Origin: DATJJW01 sp035491935
GTDB taxonomy: Bacteria > Pseudomonadota > Alphaproteobacteria > ATCC43930 > CGMCC-115725
Direction of reading: 5' to 3'
Length of the DNA stretch: 13,291 nucleotides
Assembly: GCA_035491935.1 (NCBI GenBank)
Contig: DATJJW010000120.1
Span: 1 to 13,291, forward strand
Shown: positions 8,277 through 13,291 of the stretch, in pieces
Layout of the letters: every line of letters starts with the position of its first letter
How positions within the stretch are numbered: position 1 is the stretch's first letter
Program-made: the position numbers and the translations under genes
Notes under the pieces: model-generated
Told to the model about the DNA's origin: nothing
What the model saw: the letters and a program-made list of their open reading frames with translations, nothing else
Database searches by the model: none

Positions 8277-8897
8277 TCACTTAAACTTGGCCGCCGACGA
8301 GAATGGTTTGGTGGCATCCACCACGAACATCACGAGGGCATCCAGATCATCCTTGCCGTTGCTCGAGACCTGCATGGTCGTACCGGGTTTATGTCCCGGC
8401 ATCGATTGCCCGGCATCGACATGCATGGTGCCGGAGGGGGTCTTCTGCTCCAGCCGGCCGCTCAGTATGTAGAATGTTTCGGAGCCGGGATGTGAATGCA
8501 CGGGCGTTTTGGCGCCGGGTGGCCCGCTGGCATGGTTGACGCGCAGCAAATATTCGGGCGCGCTGAACGGGGGTACCGGCCCGATCTCGGCGGCCTTGGA
8601 TCCGCCGGGTGTCGAGCCGCCCTTGGGACCTAACGTGAAGAGCCAGGCCTTGCCCGCGGCCTCGGCGGCCAACGAGTCCGGTCCCGCGGCAGCCTGGGCC
8701 TGCGCCAGCGTAGCAAAATTCTCGACGCGCCAGTACAGCGGTCCGGCCGGCAGCTGTTTGACCTTCTTCTCGACGATGGGCGCAATGACGAGCTTCGCCT
8801 GTGCCGTCGCCGTGGATGGGGCAAGCCATAATCCCATCAGCCCCAGCGACAGCGCCAAGACAATGGAGCGCCGGGTGGCGGATAATCGCAGTCTCAT
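8277..8897 (-). CDS. Secreted cupin-domain protein
   Basis: A 206-aa protein with a clear signal peptide: MRLRLSATRR, hydrophobic SIVLALSLGLMGLWLA, and likely cleavage after ATAQA at about residue 34, so it is probably periplasmic. The second half holds a cupin fold. The first cupin motif G-x5-HxH-x3-E-x6-G is perfect (G128, H134, H136, E140, G147), giving typical metal ligands. The second motif is looser (DAGQSMPGHKPG). The segment LPAGPLYWRVENF to FTLGPKGGSTPGG is a conserved N-terminal region I recall from a family of secreted cupins of unknown function. ATG 8897 has an excellent AGGAGG eight bases upstream, which rules out the longer frame from 9053. The gene converges on the protease gene. 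Substrate and reaction unknown. Confidence 0.88.
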   Translation of the reverse strand: MRLRLSATRRSIVLALSLGLMGLWLAPSTATAQAKLVIAPIVEKKVKQLPAGPLYWRVENFATLAQAQAAAGPDSLAAEAAGKAWLFTLGPKGGSTPGGSKAAEIGPVPPFSAPEYLLRVNHASGPPGAKTPVHSHPGSETFYILSGRLEQKTPSGTMHVDAGQSMPGHKPGTTMQVSSNGKDDLDALVMFVVDATKPFSSAAKFK

Positions 8898-9090
8898 CGT
8901 ACTACCCTCCTGAAATCGTTCTTCGGGAGCGTCTGGGCGACGATAGTGAGCTGCGAATTTCGTCGGCCAGCCTGCACGTCCGGTCAGCATGACGCACTTC
9001 TGCTCGGAGTCAAAGCCGGAACCGATGATGCCGGAGCACCACCTTCCACCCAAGGCGGCCGTGCCTCAAGCCGAAGGGATTAGACTGCGT

Positions 9091-9189
9091 TCACGCCGTC
9101 TTCCAACGGGGCAACAAGGCCTCGGCATTGCCGCGTTCGATCTTCGCCAGCAAGCCCGCCGGCAAATGGAGCTTCTTCAGGCCATCGCC
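9091..9189 (-). pseudogene. Amidohydrolase-family C-terminal remnant
   Basis: On the minus strand, codons from 9189 down to the TGA at 9093-9091 read GDGLKKLHLP, then AGLLAKIERGNAEALLP, then RWKTA. The pattern of Leu-Pro, a K-I-x-x-GNA-x-x-L core and a short tail is the usual C-terminus of metal-dependent amidohydrolases (amidohydrolase_2 type), where it ends the last helix. Upstream, the frame meets a stop at 9201-9199 (TGA), and everything beyond belongs to the retropepsin-like remnant, so the body of the gene is gone. Only about 32 codons remain and it cannot be functional. Confidence 0.6.
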
Positions 9190-9255
9190 GCCAGCTGGTC
9201 ATGCCTAACCTATGACGGCCCGTCGGGCATCGTGACCTTGGGGTTGCCCGATTGA
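9183..9255 (+). pseudogene. Collapsed second copy of the retropepsin gene
   Basis: The 26 bases at 9183-9208 are identical to 7746-7771, the overlap where the small-protein gene ends and the protease gene starts. They are joined directly to bases matching the last ~50 bases of the protease gene (9207 onward against 8192 onward). That part is about 85% identical by eye and encodes LTYDGPSGIVTLGLPD with the same stop and following hairpin. About 420 bases of the gene are missing between the two parts. The join falls where both sides share a few bases (A/ACC). It is a deletion scar of a diverged paralogue, or a recombination product; not a working gene. Confidence 0.75.
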
Positions 9256-9312
9256 CCTTTCGGGTCTAACGCAATCATCCACACCGACTTACGACTGCAA
9301 TGATTAAGGCCA

Positions 9313-9340
9313 TGGACTATGTCATTATATCTGTTATTCT
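9313..9340 (+). promoter_or_regulatory. Candidate arsR promoter giving a leaderless transcript
   Basis: TGGACT at 9313-9318 and TATTCT at 9335-9340 are separated by 16 bases (each 4 of 6 to the sigma-70 consensus). Six bases separate the -10 box from the A of ATG 9347, so transcription would start at or very near the start codon. No Shine-Dalgarno-like sequence precedes arsR, which agrees with a leaderless mRNA. Confidence 0.4.
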
Positions 9341-9347
9341 CGATATA
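9326..9347. promoter_or_regulatory. Candidate ArsR operator dyad
   Basis: TATATC (9326-9331) and GATATA (9342-9347) form a perfect inverted repeat with a 10-base spacer. It covers the presumed -10 box and touches the arsR start codon. ArsR-family repressors bind such AT-rich dyads as dimers and release them on metalloid binding. This position would block RNA polymerase and give autoregulation of the operon. Confidence 0.5.
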
Positions 9348-9697
9348 TGGATAATTCATCGACCCTGACGACGCTCGCTGCACTGTCTCAAGAGACGCGG
9401 CTGGAAGCATTTCGATTGCTCGTCAAGCATGAGCCCGACGGCCTGCCTGCGGGTGAGATCGCCGACTTGCTCGGCGTGCCGCAGAACACGCTGTCAACGC
9501 ATTTGGGCGTTCTCGCCCGCGCCGAGCTGGTCACCTCCGAACGCCAAAGCCGTTCCATCATCTATCGGGCCAATATCGTGAGGCTCCGTGATCTGGCCGT
9601 CTATCTGGTCCGAGATTGCTGCGGTGGACGCCCCGAACTCTGCGAACCGCTTATCGCCGAACTCAGCCCATGTTGTCCGGAAGGAAGCAAGGAATGA
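9347..9697 (+). CDS. arsR: ArsR-family arsenic-responsive repressor
   Basis: A 116-aa winged-helix repressor that leads the ars operon and should lift repression when arsenite or antimonite binds. The helix-turn-helix reads LPAGEIADLLGVPQNTLSTH (33-52), followed by LGVLARAELVTSERQSRSIIYRA (wing). It lacks the classical ELCVCD-type cysteine pair in the DNA-binding helix. Its cysteines are at the C-terminus: C91-C92 with C99, then C109-C110. That resembles the C-terminal three-cysteine site of the Acidithiobacillus ferrooxidans type rather than the plasmid R773 type, although the spacing is not identical. No ribosome site precedes ATG 9347. The stop overlaps the arsC start as ATGA, so the two are coupled. 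Confidence 0.92.
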   Translation: MDNSSTLTTLAALSQETRLEAFRLLVKHEPDGLPAGEIADLLGVPQNTLSTHLGVLARAELVTSERQSRSIIYRANIVRLRDLAVYLVRDCCGGRPELCEPLIAELSPCCPEGSKE

Positions 9698-10131
9698 CCG
9701 ACCGGTCCCTCGACGTTGTCATCTATCACAACGTCGATTGCGGCACGTCCCGCAACACGTTGGCCATGATCCGCAATGCAGGTATCGAGCCGCATGTCGT
9801 CGAATACCTGAAGACACCGCCCTCGCGCGCCATGCTGGTTGACCTCGTCCGGCGTGCTGGCCTCACGCCCCGAACGATCCTGCGCGAAAAGGGCACGCCA
9901 TACGCCGAATTAGGCCTCGGCGACCCGGCACTCACCGACGACCAGCTTCTCGACGCGATAGGTGAACATCCGATCTTGATGAACCGCCCTATCGTGGTGA
10001 CGCCGATGGGCGTGCGCCTGTGCCGTCCATCCGAAATCGTTCTCGATATCCTCCCGACGGCCCAGCAAGGCGCCTTTGCCAAGGAGAATGGCGAGAAGGT
10101 GGTCGACCAGCGTGGACAGCGGGTCCGCTGA
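9694..10131 (+). CDS. arsC: Glutaredoxin-dependent arsenate reductase
   Basis: ArsC (145 aa) reduces arsenate to arsenite in the cytosol with glutathione and glutaredoxin, providing the substrate for ArsB. It follows the E. coli R773-type protein nearly motif by motif. The catalytic cysteine is C16 in YHNVDCGTSRNTL. The three arginines that position the arsenical correspond to R64, R98 (NRPIVVTP) and R111 (RLCRPSE). The C-terminal GAFAKENGEKVVDQRG is also typical. The start at 9694 is set by overlap with the arsR stop and by AAGGAAG at 9681-9687; longer in-frame readings run through arsR and are not needed. It is unrelated to the thioredoxin-dependent low-molecular-weight-phosphatase type. 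Confidence 0.96.
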   Translation: MTDRSLDVVIYHNVDCGTSRNTLAMIRNAGIEPHVVEYLKTPPSRAMLVDLVRRAGLTPRTILREKGTPYAELGLGDPALTDDQLLDAIGEHPILMNRPIVVTPMGVRLCRPSEIVLDILPTAQQGAFAKENGEKVVDQRGQRVR

Positions 10132-10168
10132 CGCCACTCATCCTCCCACACGAAGAAGATCCTCAATC

Positions 10169-11482
10169 ATGCTTGCCTTCGCCATCTTCCTGGCGACCCT
10201 CGTGCTCGTCGTGTGGCAACCGCGTGGCCTGGGCATTGGGTGGAGCGCCATGGGCGGCGCGGCCGTTGCGCTGCTGACCGGTGTCATCCATTGGAACGAT
10301 GTGCCTGTTGTCTGGGGCATCGTCTGGAACGCGACTTTCACCTTCGTCGCGCTGATCGTCATCTCGCTCCTGCTCGACGAGGCCGGATTCTTCGAGTGGG
10401 CGGCGCTCCACGTCGCCCGCTGGGGTAAGGGCAACGGCCGACGTCTGTTCCCGCTTATCGTGCTGCTGGGCGCGGCCGTGTCGGCCATCTTCGCGAATGA
10501 TGGTGCCGCGCTCCTGCTGACGCCCATCGTTGTGGCGATCCTGGTCCGCCTGGAGTTCGCGCCGCCTACGGTCCTGGCCTTCGTGATTGCGACCGGCTTC
10601 GTCGCCGACACGACCAGCCTGCCGTTGGTCATCTCGAACCTGGTCAACATCGTGAGCGCCAACTACTTCGACGTCCGGTTCGACCGCTATGCCTCTATCA
10701 TGGTGCCGGTCGACATCATCGCGCTCATCAGCACGCTCGCCGTCTTATGGGTAGCCTACACTCGCACGCTTCCGGCGCATTATTCGCTGAACCGCCTGGA
10801 ACCTCCGAACCAAGCGGTCCGGGACCGCGCTGTCTTCCTGGCGGCGTTCCCGCTGCTCACGATGTTGCTCCTGGCCTATTTCGTCCTGGGGCCGATGGGC
10901 GTGCCGGTGGCGTTCGTCACCTGCGCTGCGGCCGTGCTTCTGCTTGCCCTGGCCGGGCGTTGGCATCGCGGCGGCCGGGGCGCCGTCGTGCCGGTCACCA
11001 AGGTGCTCAAGGGCGCCCCATGGCAGATCGTCGTCTTCTCCGTCGGCATGTACCTCGTGGTCTATGGCCTCGGGAACGTTTGGTTGACCGGCCGCCTGGC
11101 CACGGCTCTGGAATGGCTCGGGGGGCACGGCATCCTCGTCGCGACGCTCGGTACCGGCTTCGGCGCCGCGCTGCTATCGTCGGTCATGAACAACATGCCG
11201 AGCGTGCTCGTCGGCGCACTGGCCATCCAGCATCCCCAAGGCATCCCGGCAGAGATCCGCGAGGCCATGATCTACGCGAACGTCATCGGTTGCGACCTCG
11301 GACCGAAGTTCACGCCTATCGGCAGCCTCGCGACGCTGCTCTGGCTGCACGTCCTGGCCGCCAAGGGCATTCGTATCGGCTGGGGCCAGTACATGCGCGT
11401 CGGCCTCGCCATCACGCCACCGGTGCTGCTCGCCGTCCTCATCGCCCTTGTCTTGTGGCTTCCCATGGTGAGACCGTCATGA
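10169..11482 (+). CDS. arsB: Arsenite/antimonite efflux pump ArsB
   Basis: ArsB (437 aa) is an inner-membrane carrier of the ion-transporter superfamily that expels arsenite and antimonite, driven by the proton gradient. The protein is hydrophobic throughout, with about a dozen membrane segments. It shows family motifs such as IFANDGAALLLTPIV (~107-121), NLVNIVSANYF (~157-167), SSVMNNMPSVLVG and CDLGPKFTPIGSLATLLWL near the end. These identify ArsB rather than Acr3. No arsA ATPase gene is present, so it probably works alone. ATG 10169 gives a normal N-terminus (MLAFAIFLATLVLVVW); GAAGAAG a few bases upstream is a weak ribosome site. The gap from arsC is 37 bases. The stop overlaps the arsH remnant start as ATGA. 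Confidence 0.96.
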   Translation: MLAFAIFLATLVLVVWQPRGLGIGWSAMGGAAVALLTGVIHWNDVPVVWGIVWNATFTFVALIVISLLLDEAGFFEWAALHVARWGKGNGRRLFPLIVLLGAAVSAIFANDGAALLLTPIVVAILVRLEFAPPTVLAFVIATGFVADTTSLPLVISNLVNIVSANYFDVRFDRYASIMVPVDIIALISTLAVLWVAYTRTLPAHYSLNRLEPPNQAVRDRAVFLAAFPLLTMLLLAYFVLGPMGVPVAFVTCAAAVLLLALAGRWHRGGRGAVVPVTKVLKGAPWQIVVFSVGMYLVVYGLGNVWLTGRLATALEWLGGHGILVATLGTGFGAALLSSVMNNMPSVLVGALAIQHPQGIPAEIREAMIYANVIGCDLGPKFTPIGSLATLLWLHVLAAKGIRIGWGQYMRVGLAITPPVLLAVLIALVLWLPMVRPS

Positions 11483-11705
11483 CCGATTTGCCGCCCAACC
11501 TGCCGATGCCCGCGCTAGCGTGCCGAAGGCATGGGAACAATTCGACGAGGCCAGGCGGATGAAGCCTGGACCGCTCTACGATCGGGTTGTCGACGTCATG
11601 GAGGAACTGCTGCGCTTGACCTGGTTGCTTCGAGATCGCGCGGACTATCTCGCCGACCGGTACAGCGAGCGGAAGGAAGCGCTCAGGCGCCCCGGCTCGA
11701 TGTGA
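11479..11705 (+). pseudogene. arsH: arsH remnant with large internal deletion
   Basis: The ATG at 11479 overlaps the arsB stop (ATGA) and begins MTDLPPNLPMPAL, a plausible ArsH N-terminus, but this frame ends at 11562. From about 11514 another frame reads ASVPKAWEQFDEARRMKPG, then LYDRVVDVMEELLRL, then DYLADRYSERKEAL, to TGA at 11703-11705. That is the recognisable C-terminal end of ArsH (RMKP..YDRVVDVMEEL....DRYSERKE). ArsH proteins are about 230-240 aa; only ~12 N-terminal and ~60 C-terminal codons remain, joined out of frame near 11505-11516. The FMN-binding centre is gone, so the NADPH-dependent flavin reductase/organoarsenical oxidase activity must be lost. A GTG at 11520 could start a 61-aa C-terminal fragment, but no function is expected. 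Confidence 0.8.
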
Positions 11706-11974
11706 CGGCCGCGCGCGGTTCCCCGTGAAACGCGGGTAGTGAATGGTCGGAATTCGACGTTCGCTGCCAATACCGGACAAGCAGCACTCCACCCCATCGC
11801 AGCCGTTCCTCATTGGATGGTCATACCGAAAGGCAGCCAGCCGAATACCCCTATGCCGGGCCTGCCGCTTGACGGGCGAGCAATACCCGCCCACATGCAC
11901 TTGCTGTGGCCGACACCTTGCCTGGCTCCGGGAGCAGGCACATCGTCGGCCGTCATTGATAGAGAACTTCCCTC
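11706..11974. other. Gap between arsH remnant and hslV
   Basis: No gene is supported on either strand. A weak 6-bp hairpin with one G-T pair (CCCGTG, AAA, CGCGGG at 11722-11736) could mark the end of the ars transcript but has no T-tract. The hslV promoter must lie here. CTTG-type heat-shock -35 candidates near 11900 and 11917 have no convincing -10 partner. Confidence 0.4.
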
Positions 11975-12523
11975 ATGTCCGATCCCCAATCCATCGTCTG
12001 GCACGGCACGACCATCCTGTGCGTGCGCAAGGCTGGCAAAGTCGTGCTCGCCGGCGATGGTCAGGTCTCCATGCAATCGACCATCGTGAAATCGAATGCC
12101 CGCAAGGTTCGGCGCCTGGGCGATGGCTCGGTGCTGGCCGGCTTCGCCGGCGCCACCGCCGATGCCATGACGCTCTTCGAGCGGCTGGAAGCCAAGCTCG
12201 AACAATATCGCGGCCAGCTGACCCGCGCCTGCGTCGAGCTGGCCAAGGATTGGCGTACCGATCGCTATCTGCGCCGGCTGGAGGCGATGATGGCCGTGGC
12301 CGACAAGGAGGCGTCGCTGATCCTGTCCGGCAATGGCGATGTGCTCGAGCCGGAAGACGGCATCATCGGCATCGGCTCCGGCGGCAGCTTCGCGCTGGCG
12401 GCGGCGCGCGCGCTCATCGATGTCGATGACCTTGATGCCGAAGCGATCGTGCGGCGCTCCATGGCGATTGCCGCCGGCATCTGCGTCTACACCAATGAAA
12501 AGATTACGCTGGAAACCCTGTGA
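11975..12523 (+). CDS. hslV: HslV peptidase subunit of the HslUV protease
   Basis: HslV forms the double-hexamer proteolytic core of the ATP-dependent HslUV protease, which removes misfolded and regulatory proteins. The 182-aa sequence carries an N-terminal propeptide of 11 residues (MSDPQSIVWHG). After it comes the catalytic threonine, T12 of TTILCVRK, exposed by autocatalytic cleavage after Gly11. Further hallmarks are VLAGDGQVS, NARKVRRL, VLAGFAGATADAMTLFE, VELAKDWRTDRYLRRLEAMM, IGSGGSFALAAARAL and GICVYTNEKITLE. Residue C17 stands where Ser is common, a minor change. Upstream sequence is GAGAACTTCCCTC, a poor ribosome site. hslU begins 5 bases after the stop, or overlaps it if GTG 12520 is used. 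Confidence 0.96.
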   Translation: MSDPQSIVWHGTTILCVRKAGKVVLAGDGQVSMQSTIVKSNARKVRRLGDGSVLAGFAGATADAMTLFERLEAKLEQYRGQLTRACVELAKDWRTDRYLRRLEAMMAVADKEASLILSGNGDVLEPEDGIIGIGSGGSFALAAARALIDVDDLDAEAIVRRSMAIAAGICVYTNEKITLETL

Positions 12524-12528
12524 ACGAC

Positions 12529-13291
12529 ATGACGACCGATTCCCCATCTATGCCGCCCACCTCCGAAACGCCCCCCTCTGCGCCGTTGGACACCGTCCAG
12601 CCGCGCCACAAGGCGCAGTACGAATCCGTCGCCGGCGGTGCCGCCGCCTTCTCCCCGCGTGAGATCGTCTCGGAGCTCGACCGCCACATCATCGGCCAGA
12701 ACGACGCCAAGCGCGCCGTCGCCATCGCGCTGCGCAACCGCTGGCGCCGCCAGCAACTGCCGGAAGCCCTGCGCGAAGAGGTGCTGCCGAAGAACATCCT
12801 GATGATCGGCCCGACTGGCGTCGGCAAGACCGAGATCGCCCGCCGCCTGGCCCGGCTGGCCCAAGCGCCGTTCATCAAGGTCGAGGCGACCAAGTTCACG
12901 GAAGTGGGCTATGTCGGCCGCGACGTCGAGCAGATCGTGCGCGATCTGATTGAATCCTCGCTCAACATGACGCGCGAGCGCCTGCGCAAGGAGGTCGCGA
13001 CCAAGGCCGAGTCGCGGGCGGAAGAGAAGGTGCTGGACGCGCTTGTCGGGGCGTCCGCCGCCGCCGACACCCGCTCCAAGTTCCGCCGCATGCTGCGCGC
13101 GGGCGAGCTGGACCTGCGCGAGATCGACATCCAGGTCAACGATACCGCCGGCGGCATGCCGACCTTCGAGGTACCGGGCATGCCGGGCGCTCAGATGGGC
13201 ATGATCAATCTCAGCGACATCCTGGGCAAGACCTTCGGCCAGCGCGATGCGGCTGACCTCGTCCTGGTCGAGGCGCTTGTCGGCCTCCTCC
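12529..13291 (+). CDS. hslU: HslU ATPase/unfoldase subunit, N-terminal part (3' truncated, end rearranged)
   Basis: HslU is the AAA+ hexamer that unfolds substrates and threads them into HslV. Family sequence begins at about residue 41 (FSPREIVSELDRHIIGQNDA). Walker A is GPTGVGKT (94-101) and the pore-loop motif is GYVGRDVE (127-134). The intermediate (I) domain then runs to MINLSDILGKTFGQR near 13246. The first ~40 residues are a Pro/Ser/Thr-rich extension not typical of the family. ATG 12529 is chosen; GTG 12520, overlapping the hslV stop with GGA six bases upstream, is a real alternative, and ATG 12550 is also in frame. The frame stays open to the window edge, but the last ~16 codons (DAADLVLVEALVGLL) are not HslU-like because that DNA is inverted. 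The Walker B region lies beyond the window. Confidence 0.93.
   Translation, partial: MTTDSPSMPPTSETPPSAPLDTVQPRHKAQYESVAGGAAAFSPREIVSELDRHIIGQNDAKRAVAIALRNRWRRQQLPEALREEVLPKNILMIGPTGVGKTEIARRLARLAQAPFIKVEATKFTEVGYVGRDVEQIVRDLIESSLNMTRERLRKEVATKAESRAEEKVLDALVGASAAADTRSKFRRMLRAGELDLREIDIQVNDTAGGMPTFEVPGMPGAQMGMINLSDILGKTFGQRDAADLVLVEALVGLL
13239..13291 (-). other. Inverted hslU segment at the window end
   Basis: Read on the minus strand, 13290 down to ~13239 encodes EEADKRLDQDEVSRIAL, which matches the HslU region that should follow the I domain (AEEADKLLDQD... in relatives). In the plus strand the same bases interrupt HslU right after FGQR. The segment that belongs roughly 15-20 codons further downstream is therefore present backwards, with the junction near 13237-13246. 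A fold-back chimera or a small inversion explains it. Confidence 0.75.

Larger units (their letters stand above)
8898..9346. other. Intergenic stretch holding gene remnants
   Basis: No intact gene is supported here. It contains the upstream region of the cupin gene (no clear promoter seen), about 190 bases without recognisable content (8905-9090), a minus-strand amidohydrolase tail (9091-9189), a collapsed retropepsin copy (9183-9255) and the arsR promoter region (~9310-9347). The 88-codon open frame at 8989-9255 is an accidental fusion across two remnants. Confidence 0.6.

Noticed and set aside
8898..9053. N-terminal extension of the cupin protein to position 9053
   Set aside because: A textbook AGGAGG precedes ATG 8897 and a signal peptide begins exactly there.
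8989..9255. 88-codon open frame upstream of arsR
   Set aside because: It runs across an antisense amidohydrolase tail and the collapsed retropepsin copy; it is an accidental fusion of remnants.
9694..11482. Possibility of arsA or acr3 in the ars operon
   Set aside because: No ATPase P-loop gene is present, and the transporter motifs are those of ArsB, not Acr3.
11900..11950. Heat-shock (RpoH-type) promoter for hslV
   Set aside because: CTTG motifs are present but no matching -10 box at the right spacing could be found, so it is not listed as a feature.
11739..12089. Open frames spanning the arsH-hslV gap
   Set aside because: They run on into hslV in the wrong frame, show no motif and lack a ribosome site.

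Overview
The window is GC-rich, densely coding DNA of alphaproteobacterial type, most like the Rhodospirillales. This rests on the gene order dapF-mtaB-ftsY, an hslV-hslU pair, a DUF1244 protein, a large MHYT-PAS-GGDEF-EAL protein and GC-rich third codon positions; the genus was not determined. Both ends cut through genes, as in a contig.

Layout. (1) 2-439: end of a His/Pro/Gln/Ala-rich low-complexity protein, then a strong hairpin. (2) 855-3686: a membrane-anchored cyclic-di-GMP enzyme with both GGDEF and EAL motifs intact. (3) 3774-4103: a DUF1244 protein. (4) 4233-7312: a compact housekeeping run of dapF (lysine and peptidoglycan precursor), mtaB (tRNA ms2t6A37 modification) and ftsY (signal recognition particle receptor). 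mtaB and ftsY overlap by ATGA. (5) About 7313-11974, between ftsY and hslV: accessory DNA. It holds an inverted pair of REP-like palindromes, a two-gene unit (86-aa protein plus single-domain retropepsin-like aspartic protease), an opposing secreted cupin gene, and an arsenic operon arsR-arsC-arsB. (6) 11975-end: hslV and the start of hslU, the ATP-dependent HslUV protease.

The accessory stretch carries at least three gene remnants that the intact reading frames do not explain. They are the C-terminus of an amidohydrolase on the minus strand (9091-9189), a collapsed second copy of the retropepsin gene in which its start region is joined to its last codons (9183-9255), and an arsH gene reduced to its two ends (11479-11705). 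The ars operon therefore encodes sensing, arsenate reduction and arsenite efflux but has lost the organoarsenical-oxidising step. arsR appears to be leaderless, with an AT-rich dyad lying across its -10 region and start codon.

The last ~50 bases do not continue hslU. They read as hslU in the opposite orientation (EEADKRLDQDEV on the minus strand), which points to a fold-back chimera or a small inversion at the window end. I found no CRISPR array, rRNA, tRNA or insertion-sequence transposase. The best candidate for a poorly described system is the coupled small-protein/retropepsin pair together with its decayed neighbour copy.
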